From Isoetes taiwanensis (Eukaryota; Streptophyta; Lycopodiopsida; Isoetales; Isoetaceae), in the NCBI GenBank assembly GCA_021234155.1, contig JAJEKV010000025.1, positions 1,032,474 through 1,096,473 of the forward strand: DNA of 64,000 nucleotides, in the 5' to 3' direction. Below, in pieces: positions 33,367-46,770 of the stretch. Under the pieces are notes generated by a model. The model did not search any database and was not told where the DNA came from. It saw nothing but the letters and a program-made list of their open reading frames with translations. The number at the start of each line of letters is the position of its first letter. Position 1 is the stretch's first letter. The position numbers and the translations under genes are program-made.

Positions 33367-33848
33367 AACTAGAAGCATTTTCAGATAAAAAATTAATCAA
33401 ATTTTCTACATAAGCATTCATGCTGAAAAAATTATTTGTTCAGCATTTGTTTATCGAAAAGGAATCGATTTTGTTTCTATTGTGATGAACTTTCCAACCC
33501 AGATTGATGCTGAGATCATTTGAGCGCTATCGCAGTTTTTAGAAGTTCTTCCCGGTGAGTTATTCCACAGAAATTTAATCTGGCATCAAAATTACATGTA
33601 TGGTTAGAAGTATATTCTAGAAATCAATTTAGGGCTGTTTGAAAATCGATTTAGGCTAAGATCTGTAACCATGTCACCACTATTTCCAAAGGGACGATTT
33701 GGAGGCATGGCCGAACAAGCTTGGAAGCAATCGCTACAAACCCTTTGCTTTCGATTTGTGACGGGATACTCTGTAGTAGCTTTTTGTGCAGAAGGTCAGT
33801 AGACCATGGCATCAAATTCGTGCTTTGCAGATAACTGCATACAGCCAA

Positions 33849-34341
33849 AACAGGCTCAGGATGTACTGATTCGGCATTTTTGTATGCATAAAAACAGCCG
33901 AAGCTTATGTACCTGCGATTTTGCGATTTGACGCTGAAAAAACTTGAGGCCTGTATAAATCGACAGGCCAGATATGGCTGATATTGTATAGCTTCGAAAT
34001 GGCAGGGCCTGATGCCAGTTTGCTGAGTCGGCTCCTTCCAGACATATACATATTTAGAGCCAGCATCGATTCCAATGTTTTTTTACATTTGCTTACATGG
34101 CGGCATGGATGCTAGCGATGTTGGAGCAGAGTTACTTTAGTTCCAGCTGCTGGATCCTTCTGTGGCTGTCGTAAATGTGAGGCAAGGGATACTCTTGAGT
34201 CTTCACTTATCAGGCAACAAATTTTTGAAGAGCTTTTCAGAACACAGGATAAGGCTCCTCAAACGAATACATTTTTTCCTAGGGACGGGAAAGCAGCGAA
34301 CCCAGTCAGGGCAGTAGCAAAGGAAAACAGTGCTGATATAG
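33849..34341 (+). repeat. Segmental duplication, copy 1 (about 490 bp)
   Basis: It is nearly identical to 45087-45580, beginning AAACAGGCTCAGGATGTACT and ending AACAGTGCTGATATA. A possible TATA motif (CTGTATAAATCG) precedes a frame that starts ATGGCGGCATGGATGCTAGC and continues in copy 2 as CRKCEARDTLDSSLIRQQ. The encoded peptide is not recognised. In copy 1 this frame is broken. Confidence 0.85.
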
Positions 34342-34979
34342 AACCACAGGGCTATGGAAAATGTGAGGGATCTGTATGTCATGGTGAAAAAATTGGGGCA
34401 GTGGCAGTTTGGAACAACCTATCTTTGCACTGAGCGGTATGCCTGTAAAACCATTCCCAAGAGAAATGTCTCGAATTTTCCATGGTAATTTGCATCTTTC
34501 ATTTAAAGTCTTACTATGCTTTTGCTTTAAATTCAAGTCACATTTTTCTTGATTAGAGAGCTAGCTTACTTTTAGGATCAAATCTTTGTAATAGCCAATC
34601 CACTTAGAACCTCTTTCATCTTTTTCAGTTGGATTCCTGCTTAGCAGGGATTAAGTTTGCAACTGATATGTGCCTTGGCGAGCAGCATGTTATGATCCGT
34701 CAAAGCATAGATTAGGTTATATAAAAAATTGCACTGCTTGGTGTTCTATCTAAGGCATAATCGCATTCTTGAGCTTGACAACACCTAGTGTACAAAGGGA
34801 GCTTCAGAGATATTTATGGAGCGCAGCTTTAACAACTTTTTTAACATTAAAACCAGGACTTCCCATAATTTGTACCTCGCAAGAAGTTCCATGTTATAGT
34901 TGGGTGTTAAGTGCCAGAATTTTTTAGATTAAAGCTGATTCAAGTATAATAGTGTCCGATATTTACCTCTCTGTGGACC

Positions 34980-35005
34980 ACTATCTATCTATCTATCTAT
35001 CTATT
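34980..35005. repeat. (TATC)n microsatellite
   Basis: About six perfect CTAT units in a row. Confidence 0.9.
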
Positions 35006-35112
35006 TTAGCCTGTTTGCCTTTGGTCAACCCTGTCTGTCTTAGCTTTTTGTTTTTTGTGTATTAAAGTCATTTGCACATGTTTAATATCATGGTCTACTT
35101 GTTTCAATCTCT

Positions 35113-35716
35113 TGGATTTTTTCACAAGCTTGGAGGTAGTTTTTTGCAGTTCCTCTATTGTGCCTTTGGGGTCTCAATTTTTAGTTTATCTTACCCCATG
35201 GAATTTCTAACTGCATGTAAAAACCTTACCTATTTTCCTCCTCATGTGAAAACCTTACCTATTTTCCTCGTGCATAAACCCTTCCTATTTTCCTCCTCCT
35301 GTGGAAACCCTTCCTAATTTCCATCATGCAAGGAAATCGGGAAGGGTTTCCACTCAAAATTTGAATTTTTGGGGTGAGGTGCACTCGATGGACGTGCACC
35401 TTAATGTCGAGCGTCCGTGTCGAAAAGCGTGAGTCATAAAGGCTGTGTGTAAATGTTTTGGAAAAGAAATAATTCCGTGAAAACCCTTCCTGTTTTCCAG
35501 GAAAATCTTTCCGATTTTTTAATATGGAAACCCTTCCTTAATTCCATGGAAACAACGAATTTCCATGAAAACCCTTCCGAAAACTGGAAAATCGGATGGA
35601 AACCATTCGAATTTCCGTGGAAACCCTTCCGGGTATTATTGAAAGCCGGAAGAGTTTCCATAGAAATTCGGAAGGGTTTCAATGGAAAAAGGGAGGCCAA
35701 CCCAAATCAAGCGTAC
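35113..35716. repeat. GGAAACCCTTCC-rich repeat family, copy B
   Basis: It shows the same start, middle and end segments as copy A. The forward 12-mers are on the left, the reverse ones on the right of about 35640. It ends GGCCAACCCAAATC-AGCGTAC, close to the end of copy A. Confidence 0.8.
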
Positions 35717-35949
35717 TTAAAACCATCGTGGTAAAAAAATCGTGGTAAAAAGGGCGTTACAAGGCGTGCAACCTTCAACTCCCAAAAGAAATCCATGGAA
35801 CCCCCCTGCTCGAATCGGACCCCGTTAGAATCCGGCATAACAGAGTAGATCTGCCACGCTGCAAGCAATTCAACTTGTAAATCGGGCATGTTCGCAGGTT
35901 CTTGGGCTTTTCTTTTCCCTAACCGAGGGATGATTTTTCTGGATAAGGG

Positions 35950-36046
35950 AAAGGCCCCCTGGCCTGTTTTCTGCCCGGGAAAGTGGGCCGACGCGCGGAG
36001 CGCGGAGGCCTGCTTGACTGGGCAGAAAACAGGCCAGGGGGCCTTT
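35950..36046. repeat. Perfect 27-bp inverted repeat with 43-nt GC-rich loop
   Basis: The left arm 35950-35976 (AAAGGCCCCCTGGCC then TGTTTTCTGCCC) is the exact reverse complement of 36020-36046. The loop contains ACGCGCGGAGCGCGGAGG. No gene family is recognised. Confidence 0.9.
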
Positions 36047-37347
36047 GCATTAATGTAAAGGTACTGTTGGACCACTCTAACGTCGCCACGTGTACCTACA
36101 TCAGGCAAAAACAACGGAATGACAGAAATGGGAGTAAAAATTTTGGACGACTTTCTGTGTTTGGAAAGAGGACACGTGTCACACATCTATTGGATAAAAT
36201 GGTTGAATGTGGGGTCCTTTACGTCATCTAGCCACAAAAGAAGAATGTCCTGATTTCTTCAAAGGAAGTCCGGCAGGCATAACTGCTTTCTGAGCAACTA
36301 TTTTTTGATTATATGATGCCCATATCATACGCTCCAGTTTATGAGTCCAGAATCATCTTCCTATTTCTTCACCGAATTTAACCCCTGGGTCATCTTCAGC
36401 ATTACCTAACCTGCTTCAGCATAGCCAGACTTTATCTCATTAGGAGTTGATAACCCATCAGCTTGTCTGGAGGCGACATTTTCTGCGTCAGATTTGCTTG
36501 GAAAGACCTCAGAACTACAAAAGTTGCTTGTAATGAAACTGTAAACTGATTCTGCAGCCCATATCCTTCCGCCAGATCTTCCACAGCTAGATGTCTACCA
36601 GAAGAGAGCAGGATTCGAAGTTCTTGCTTGCTTTTGGAAATATAATATTCTTGGCCCCCTGCCATTGACACAAAATTAAAGTTCTTGGGCTGCCTGCAGT
36701 GTGATTCCACCCCTAACATCATTGAATAAAACAGAGACAACAAAGGTTCCTCCAGTTTTTCTGTAGTTTTCTTCTATGCTTTCTGTTCTGTTTCTGGTGT
36801 TTTACCCCACAATCCCTGTGCTTGATCCATAAAAACACATTTGCCTTTTTGGTTTGCTTAGCTAGCTGTCATTGTAAACAGATTTAACGTCTCATTTTCA
36901 AATTCTAACAAGGCATCTGAATAATTCTGCCAAGCTTTTAACTTTATGGTGACAGATTCCTATCTTCTGGTTAAGACTTTTGGTTAAGACAGATAATGCT
37001 TTTAATTAAGACCGATTCCTATCTTCTGTACTCTGTTCTGTGGTCCTTATACAGAATAAAATCAAACTATACAACTACAGTTGCTTATGGTCCAGCAGAA
37101 GTAAACGCTTACCCGAGATAGATAGGCCTAGGATAGCCTAACAAGTTGGGTCTTGAAGAGATACAATAAGATAAGTTGCTGTCCAATAGGGATTCTCAGA
37201 AATCCAGTGATAAACACAAGGCGATGTGGACCGTAGCGCAATAAGGGATATGCGGCCCTAAAAGAGCCCACGTAGCAGATTGCGTTTAAGAGGATACAAA
37301 GAAGCAAAGGGTAAAAACAGAGCTACACTTACAAGCAAGAAGCGGCT
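36047..37347. other. Non-coding stretch, possible promoter-type motifs
   Basis: A perfect palindrome GACACGTGTC (G-box core) at 36170-36181 and GCCACGTGTACC near 36088 resemble plant ABRE/G-box sites, but no intact gene follows. No coding sequence recognised. Confidence 0.4.
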
Positions 37348-38677
<1,330 letters not shown>

Positions 38678-41100
38678 AACATGTATAATTACGCTACAAC
38701 GATGCCCGAGAATATTCATGTCACTGGGGCATCGATCCAAGCCGTTGAGTTTGCAATGTTTGGATTTCCAATGGAAAGCTTTGCTTTGAAGCAAGCGAGC
38801 GATTCTTCACAGAAAACTTTGCTTTGAAGCAAAGAATGCGATGGTACTATAGCATGAATAGCAGAAATAGACAGCGATTGCATCTAAAAACATTGACATT
38901 TATGCGACAAATAGCTGAATCTTCGAGCTGGATTTCTTGGCGTTCAAGTAAAACTGGATATCAAATAAGCATGGTCGGATCGAGGCTTTACCTCCAATGT
39001 CGGATTGCGTGAGCAGAAATCGTCGACATAACCATATCTAAGAGACTCTTCAAAATTTGGTAGGGTTTAAGGCATTAGCATAGACATAGCTAACCACAGC
39101 AACATCGTTGGATATGAGGGCTTCAACTCCAGGTGACAGGTTGCATGAGCTGAATCACCGGCATAGCCTTTACTTCCCAGAATAACATTTGCATTTGCAG
39201 GTCCGATTCGTGGGAATCTATTCCACGATCTCTTGCCATCTCTTGGCAAGGCTACTGGCTTATCACATGTAAGCTCTCTCTTTCCAGTTTTTAGAATGTA
39301 ACTTAATCTCTAGTCATGGCTGTGTCTTGGCCCTTCCTCTTTTCGTAGCATGGGAGCAGATATTGGATCGAGCGCTATTGCAATTTGTTTGTGCTGGGAA
39401 ATTTTTCCTGGAATATGAAGGTTTGTTTCTATGCGTCACTTGCTATATTGGAACTTTTTAGGTTTTGGTCCACTTCTTAGTCTGTGCATAAATGTAGAGA
39501 ATTGCTCAATGGAGTGCAAATGGAGTTAAAACTATCTAGCAAGCAACAACGACACTTCTCCTACATTCCAATATTTCTGAACATTTTCTCTTTTTCTTTT
39601 TACTGATCTTTTTGTTCCCTGTTTTTTAACAGAGAACCAAGCACTGGCTATGGCGTTCATCTTTGATGGGGTTGCCTAACCCGAGGTGCACACTTTGCTG
39701 CAATTCTAGCTATGTCACGTGTCCTGCCACGTAAGCCAAATAAATCATGTCCATCGGATCCTTTATTTTCAGCATCTACGGTTGGAGAAATTCAAAAAAC
39801 TCCAGAAAATTAGTCTAGCTCCAGAAAATTAGTCTCCTCACTCCCGCATACCGGACTCTTTGTCGCATCTGGCATTGTGAATAGCATCTTGGCTTTTGGT
39901 CTCCAATCTGTTGTTGTCATTTTCTTTCTTAGATTCTAAAGCATATTTTGTTTCCGAAGTTTCTACCATCGCCCACCTCTTGCTTACGTTTGATGTTCCG
40001 ATCATCCTTGTTTCGGGGTTCGAGAAGCTTCGGAGGCGAGCCGGTTCCCTCTTGGCGATGGTGGTGGTGACCATTGCGTGCAAGAAGAATACAGCGGTGT
40101 GTGAGCATTTTGTGTTATCGGCATTTGAGCATGAGGCACAATAAAAGGGTTCTCTCGGATAACTATGAAGCGAGGTAACTATGAGGCTATGGTGATGCCT
40201 TTTTCCATCACGCAGCCGAAGTTAGCTCGGAAACAGACTTCAAGGCACTAACGGATGCCAACCAACGGAATCTGCCTCCCTTAATCTTGCATCTATTTCT
40301 TGTTTAAAATGTTAGGTCAATGGGGCAAACACCCGGTATTTGCATTGGTCAAAGATAGGAGAGTTTTGCACCGCTTACATTCTTTACTTGCTCAGGTAAT
40401 AATGCGATTAACTATGTGTGTTTGTATTGGAGATCGCATTTGCCCAATGTGCTTCATCACGGTGTGTCGTGACCCCCACCACCAAATCCTAATGCTCAAA
40501 GTAATGTGCTTCAGCCCGACTCAAGCAAAAGGGAGGTAATGGAATCGATGCCCCAATTTTGCTTGGACCCTGCCTTTGGCCTCGCTTTGATCTTTGCATG
40601 ATCACATATCAAGACTTTATCAAAGGCTGTGGAGCATTGTCTAGTTTTATGCCCTCACTTGCGTGTCTGCCTAGGATTGGGTCGGGACTCGTTTCGGTGA
40701 GATTGACTAGCCGCCAGCTTGTCGCTTCATGTGTATCCTGGTGCTTGGCGCTCTTCGCGGCAAAGCAGCAAGCATTGCATCAGGCGCGCGGGTTGGTTGG
40801 TGTGGCTGATTTGGAAGCGCGGGCGGTTGTGGATCTTCGGGGATTGACCCTCACGGCCTCTCTCGATTCCTCGACTTCGGTACAAGCTATTTCAAAGCTT
40901 TACGGTGTTCCGGGATTAGTAGAGCTGAAGTTTGCCATTTGGGGGACTTTTGGGTGTTGTAGATGGTGAAGGTCGGTTTGTACAGCCGATGGAGTTGCGA
41001 TTTTTCCGTGAGTTTGTTGTGGAGTGTCGAGGTATCATTTGTCTCTTTGGGGCAGTTCTCCTTCCTCCTCACTTGCTTTGTAACATTGCTTTGTAACTTG
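38678..41100. other. Stretch between the GGPPS copies; no recognised gene
   Basis: Open frames at 40559-40969 (136 codons, plus) and 39896-40144 match no family I know and lack start or splice context. A 15-bp repeat (TTTGCTTTGAAGCAA) occurs at 38780 and 38817. A repeat of TTAGTCTAGCTCCAGAAAA lies near 39812. Confidence 0.4.
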
Positions 41101-41104
41101 CTTG

Positions 41105-41552
<448 letters not shown>

Positions 41553-41777
41553 ATTATCCTTATTGATATAAACTGGAAAACAAAACAAACGAATTGTATG
41601 TACAGGTGAACATAAAAGAAGAGATGATGTTTATGAATGGAATAGAATGGGATAGAACATTTATGATTTATGTGAATGTAGAATGGCATGCAAAACCTTT
41701 AATCAAAATACAAAGTCCCAAGACCTTAAGAAGTCCTCATTTTCCTACAATCTTGTTATCTACAACATTAATTATAG

Positions 41778-42554
41778 AAATAAATTAGAATAACATTATA
41801 AAATAGAATAAAAAAGAATAATATTTTTTAAATGTCCTAAGATGTCAACATGTTTAACCGTACACCACATTTGACTTTACATTGCAACTTATTTGTTCGA
41901 AACTTCAACCAACAATTGAAAAAAAAAAGGGGTATAGTTGACATAGCCCTCCCCCTCCCCCTTTTTTTTTTTTTTTTTAATTACGTCATCATGATCTATA
42001 CAATCTTATTTTTTAGGTTTTCCTCTCATTTATTGGGCCAAAGATGCTGATGGACCCCTTTATCCCTTATTTGAGCTCATCAAATTTGGTTGCCAACTTT
42101 TCATGATCATCCTATACCACCTTAGAATTTTTGCTACATACAAGTCCCTTGTTCTTGTTATTTAAGGACTATATGAAGCCAACCGTTGTCTATTCAGTGA
42201 GTGCAAAGTTGTTGTAGTCCAAAATACTTCTTAGTTGTTGTAGTCCAACCCTAAACCCATTAAAAAATTAACTCCAAACCAAAAGTCAACTCCAAATTGA
42301 GACTTAAACATAAAGTCAAAGTCATATGTAGGGACTACAACTTGAATGTATCTATTCTAGGGAATTGCCATAGTCGCCTTTATGCAAAATCAACTGAAAA
42401 TTTACAATGAAAGTCTGAAGTAAAAGCCAAAGAGAAAGCGAAAGTCAGATACCGTATGGGCCTACTCATGAAAATCATTTCGAAAATATCAAAACGAACA
42501 CAAAGTTAAATCAAATGTGAAGCTAAGCTCATCAAATAAGATATGAAGGTCTTA
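41778..42554. other. Non-coding, poly-A/poly-T rich
   Basis: A(10) and T(18) runs near 41920-41980 and no coding signal. Confidence 0.5.
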
Positions 42555-43120
42555 GCATCAAGATTTCTTCAATATTCCCTTAAATTCCCTAGAATTCCAC
42601 GAATATCCCTTTAGATGTATCACATTCTTCAACATTCCTACAGATTCCCTTACGTCCCGTAAGGATTTCATTAGATCTCTCAAGACTCCATTGAGACTTT
42701 CCAACATCCTCCAGAGTTCGATAAGACGTAACATCGAGTGTAGAAAATGCTCCCTAGATTTCTTTAGCACTCCCGTAGATTCTCTTAAATTTTCATCCTC
42801 AAGCTTCCCATCGATATTCTCTAACATTTTGTCTAAGATTCCCTTAGTGTCCTCTAAAATTTCATCACGGTTCCCTTAGATTCCCTCGACATTCCACAAG
42901 ATGTTTTTCATATTTTCATGATTCCTACATATTCTCTCTCATTCTTCAAGGTCTTTTTTAAATTCATAAGTTCCTTCATTATTCCCTTAGGTTGAGAAGG
43001 AATCCCTCAAGATTCTCTAAGATTTCACATAGATTCTCTTATATTTCACCAAGATTCACTTAAATTCCCCAATACTCTGTCAAGATTCACTTACACCAAG
43101 ATTCTTGAATATTCTCGTCT
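42555..43120. repeat. Diverged tandem repeat rich in ATTCCCTTAGATT
   Basis: Some 550 bp consist of loosely periodic 15- to 25-bp units around ATTCCCTTA-ATTC and TTCATCAAGATTC. Identity is low, so it is an old minisatellite. The 62- and 89-codon open frames across it are side effects. Confidence 0.6.
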
Positions 43121-43281
43121 TTTAGTATGCTAACATTACATGGGAATAACGTATGAGTTGGAATTGTCCCTTTGTCGTCTTCATCTCTAGTTTCAAAGCA
43201 ATAATATTAGGAAAATCAAGTAAGTGCATTTACATATTCCAAGCAATTATATTGAAGCATGAAGAATTGGTTGAAAATTGC

Positions 43282-43600
43282 AAGATTCATAAGATACCCT
43301 TATGCCCATCATGTCGGACAATCTTCATGCATAGCCAAACAACTATCAAATGCTTGCATCACATATAAGGGCACCTAAAAGGTAATAGTTACAAAATAAC
43401 ATCTAGAGAGTTTTTTATGGAAGTTTCTTGCAAGAGGTCTTAAAGATTCATAACATACCCTTATGCCCATCATGTCTGACAATCTTCATGCATAGCCAAA
43501 CAATTATCAAATGGTCGCATCCCATATAAGGGCACCTAAAAGGTAATACTTACAAAATAACATCTAAAGAGTTTTTTATAGAAGTTTCTTGAAAGAAGAT
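43282..43600. repeat. About 161-bp tandem duplication
   Basis: 43282-43441 and 43443-43600 are about 93% identical over AAGATTCATAA to GAAGTTTCTTG. Confidence 0.9.
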
Positions 43601-43689
43601 AATCGCTCATTCCTTATAATCACTCATTCCTGGCCATAGATGCAGGGAATATTCTCCAAAATATTCCCTCTCCATCATCCCCGCCCGTC

Positions 43690-45085
43690 CATTTGAAAAT
43701 AAATTGGGGTCAAACCCCTTTTTCGCCACACACTATGATTTGGGGACAATGGTCCCCAAGTCCATGATTTCTAAGAGATTGACTTCCCAATTACATCGCT
43801 CAGATTTAAACAGATTGAGGCAGCGCACTATGAAACATTTTTCAAGGAGAGCCCGCTTCCCTCACAGAGTATTTTTCAAGAGCTGGTGCTGGCCAAGGTA
43901 TCACCAAGAATCTCAGCCCTTCAAAGGCGAGTTTAGAGGAGCCGCTGGCGAGGTGAGGGAGTTGGGGGCGCATGTCGCTGTTGGCTCGGAATAAGTGTCC
44001 CGGGTTGGATGGAATACCGGTGGAGTTTTTTGAAGTCTTTGGGAATGGGTGGGGACTTCGGTGGTGCGGTGTATGTGGATCTTTTGGGGAATAACTTCGA
44101 TGCATCCTTCTTTGAATACAGGTTGTATTTCACTTATACCCAAGTATAAGCATCCTAAAACTATCAATGACCTGGAGGCCTATTACTCATGTTATCAGTA
44201 GTGTATAAAATCATTGCTAAGGCTTTGGTGAGAGGCTTGCCGATATTAGTTCACGCCATTAGTGCAGAAGCGATGCGGTTTTATACCTCGTGGAATATCC
44301 TTCATAATGTGGTCGTTCCTTTTGAGGGAGTGCATTGGGCTCGTAGGATGAGGCAACCCCTTGTTTTTCTTGTTGGATTTTGCCAAGGCTTATGATGGTG
44401 TCGGTGGCAGTTCTTGGCGATATGATCGTGAGCCTTTGGGATCGGGCCTAGTTTCGTGGAAACGGTTATGAAGCTGCACGCGGTGCGCTAGGGCTTACAG
44501 TGTGGTGTCGTGGGTGAGACCTCTTCAATCTTCTCGTGGGGCGAGGCATTAGGCGGGGATGTCCGTTGGCCCCTTCATTCACTATAGTGGCGTAAGCTCT
44601 CTCGCAGACTTTTTTTGGTGGCAATTGCCGACAATGAGGTGCAAGGTCTCGAGATGGATGATGGGTCGCAATGAGGTTTGCAAATCAATTTATGGATGAT
44701 ACATTCCTGCAGTTTCGGCTCTAACACCGCCACACACGGTACCGCCAAACTGTTAGGGCATACTATTTGGCTTGGACATTAATGCTAGGGCAATTTGGGC
44801 GAGAGACATTACTGAGAATCTTAAGCAAAGATTTGAATTGGTGGAGGGAAGTAAACTCACCATGGTTGGTAGAATTCGATAGCCAAGTCGATTGCTCAGA
44901 AGCACTCATGTTTACGTGACCTCCCTGCATACTTGCGCCAGAAAGTGTGGTTAAGGAGTTGGATGACACCATTCGCAATTTTGTTTGGGGAGGGAATGAG
45001 GAGGGGGCTACAGTGAAGGTCGCATGGTGGAAGTGTGTGCGTCCCAGACATGCAGGGGGCTTGGGTATGCTTGATGTGTCATTGC
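43690..45085 (+). mobile_element. LINE (L1-type) reverse transcriptase remnant
   Basis: Broken plus-strand frames give the standard plant LINE ORF2 order: RNKCPGLDGIPVEFFEVF near 43990, HPSLNTGCISLIPKYKHPKT near 44105, LSVVYKIIAKALVRGL at 44190, ISAE followed by WNILHNVVVPFEGVHWARRM, FAKAYD near 44380, and near 44940-45080 VKELDDTIRNFVWGG and RHAGGLGMLDVSLQ. The FADD catalytic box region is lost. It ends without poly(A), cut off exactly where the 0.5-kb duplication begins. No target duplication was found. Confidence 0.85.
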
Positions 45086-45086
45086 A

Positions 45087-45580
45087 AACAGGCTCAGGAT
45101 GTACTGATTCGGCATTTTTGTATGCATAAAAACAGCCGAAGCTTATGTACCTGCGATTTTGCGATTTGATGCTGAAAAAACTTGAGGCCTGTATAAATCG
45201 ACAGGCCAGATATGGCTGATATTGTATAGCTTCGAAATGGCAGGGCCTGATGCCAGTTTGCTGAGTCGGCTCCATCCAGACATATACATATTTAGAGCCA
45301 GCATCGATTCCAATGTTTTTTTACATTTGCTTACATGGCGGCATGGATGCTAGCGATGTTGGAGCAGAGTTACTTTAGTTCCAATTTCTTTGGATCCTCC
45401 GTGGGTCTGTCGTAAATGTGAGGCAAGGGATACTCTTGATTCTTCACTTATCAGGCAACAAATTTTTGAAGAGCTTTTCAGAACACAGGATAAGGCTCCT
45501 CAAACGAATACATTTTTTCCTAGGGACGGGAAAGTAGCGAACGCAGTCGGGGCAGAAGCAAAGGAAAATAGTGCTGATAT
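45087..45580 (+). repeat. Segmental duplication, copy 2 (about 490 bp)
   Basis: About 95% identical to 33849-34341. Here the frame from 45390 (DPPWVCRKCEARDTLDSSLI then RTQDKAPQTNTFFPRDGK) is open for about 65 codons. The two close CxxC-like cysteines are not enough to name a family. The left border joins a LINE remnant and the right border joins a CACTA-like end. Confidence 0.85.
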
Positions 45581-45581
45581 A

Positions 45582-46300
45582 CACTATAACCCCAAAATCT
45601 GCTCTATATGTAGTTTTTTGCTGTTGTTTTTGCAAAAAAACAACACTCAAAGACCACCCATATTATTGTTCCGAAAATGCTAGAAACAACAGTAGTTTTT
45701 TAATGTAGTTTTTCACACGAAAAGAACGCATAGTTTTCATGCGTGGTTTTTAGACAAAAACAACTCGTAATTTTTATGTGTGGTTTTCACTGTTGTATAG
45801 AAAAACAATGCCAGATTCTATGTGTAGTTTCGCATTTTTATATGTGGTTTTCACCGTTGTTTATAGAGAAAAACAATGCCAGATTCTATGTGTTGTTTCG
45901 CTCAAAAAAAGAACAATGCATAGTTCTTAGATGTAGCCTTTAGCTAAAAACAATGCATGGTTTACCACAGTTTTTCAATTTTCCACATATTATTTTTTAG
46001 TATTTGTATTGCAACCACGTGTTGTTTTTCAATAATAACATTTGTTTTTTCTAGTGTTGTTGTTGGTACAATAACATATTTTTTTTTTTTAAGTGTAGAA
46101 ACAATGTGTTCAAATTAAACAAAAACAACAAAGATACGAACTTAAAATTATCGATTGTTTTCCATTGTCACCAGAGAATACATTTAATTGACTTAAGATT
46201 ATCGATTGTTTTCCATTGTCACCAGAGAATACATTTAATTGACTGTAATAGTAAACAAGGAATTTTTGCATTGAATACATTTATTCAAAATACATAAACT
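45582..46300 (+). mobile_element. CACTA-like transposon terminus with subterminal repeats
   Basis: Exactly where copy 2 of the duplication stops matching copy 1, the sequence begins CACTATAACCCC after ATA. CACTA elements start with CACTA and carry many short subterminal repeats. Here GTGTGGTTTTCACTGTTG and AAAAACAATGCCAGATTC recur within 45777-45905 in units of about 62 bp, and GTAGTTTTT and ACAATGC motifs continue to about 46090. The matching right end was not found, so the element may be truncated or very diverged. Confidence 0.45.
46141..46244. repeat. 51-bp tandem duplication
   Basis: Two almost identical units starting CTTAAAATTATCGATTG at 46141 and CTTAAGATTATCGATTG at 46192. Confidence 0.9.
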
Positions 46301-46770
46301 TTAAATACACTTATTCAGCATTTCTTCTAGTACTACTGTTTACAGCATGTTTTATAACCAGTTTGTTCACATGTTTTGTTACAACAGCTCATGTTTTAAA
46401 ACCAGTTCATAAAACTAGTTCATGCTCACATATTTTATTAAAACAAATTCAACTGCATGTTATCTATTCCTTTCTAGTTTTGCAGCAACATCTTTTGATT
46501 CCTTTCATAGCTATACTTGAAAGCCCCGATTCTGCCTCAAACCCTGCCATATTCTGCAGAAAGCTTATCTGCCATCACCATTGCAGTGCAGGAACCTGGA
46601 ATCTGCAAGCATAAATCAGTTTAAGGCAGAGAATCTTATATTATAAAGTTTTACCGTAAGTGTTGGACCACGCCCTAATTTAGATGGCTCAGATTATCAG
46701 ATTGCATTTGAAGGCCAAGATTTATCGTATGACTTCCCAACACTGTGATTGGTTATCGTTTTGATCTCTT
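46301..46770. other. Non-coding stretch
   Basis: AT-rich sequence with no recognised feature between the CACTA-like region and the polypurine tract. Confidence 0.45.

Noticed and set aside
35707-36186. 159-codon minus-strand frame
   Set aside because: It runs through the 27-bp inverted repeat and its loop, matches no family and has no splice or start context.
36432-36743. 103-codon minus-strand frame
   Set aside because: No family match and no supporting features.
40559-40969. 136-codon plus-strand frame
   Set aside because: No recognisable domain; it lies between two pseudogene copies. Kept only as an unrecognised stretch.
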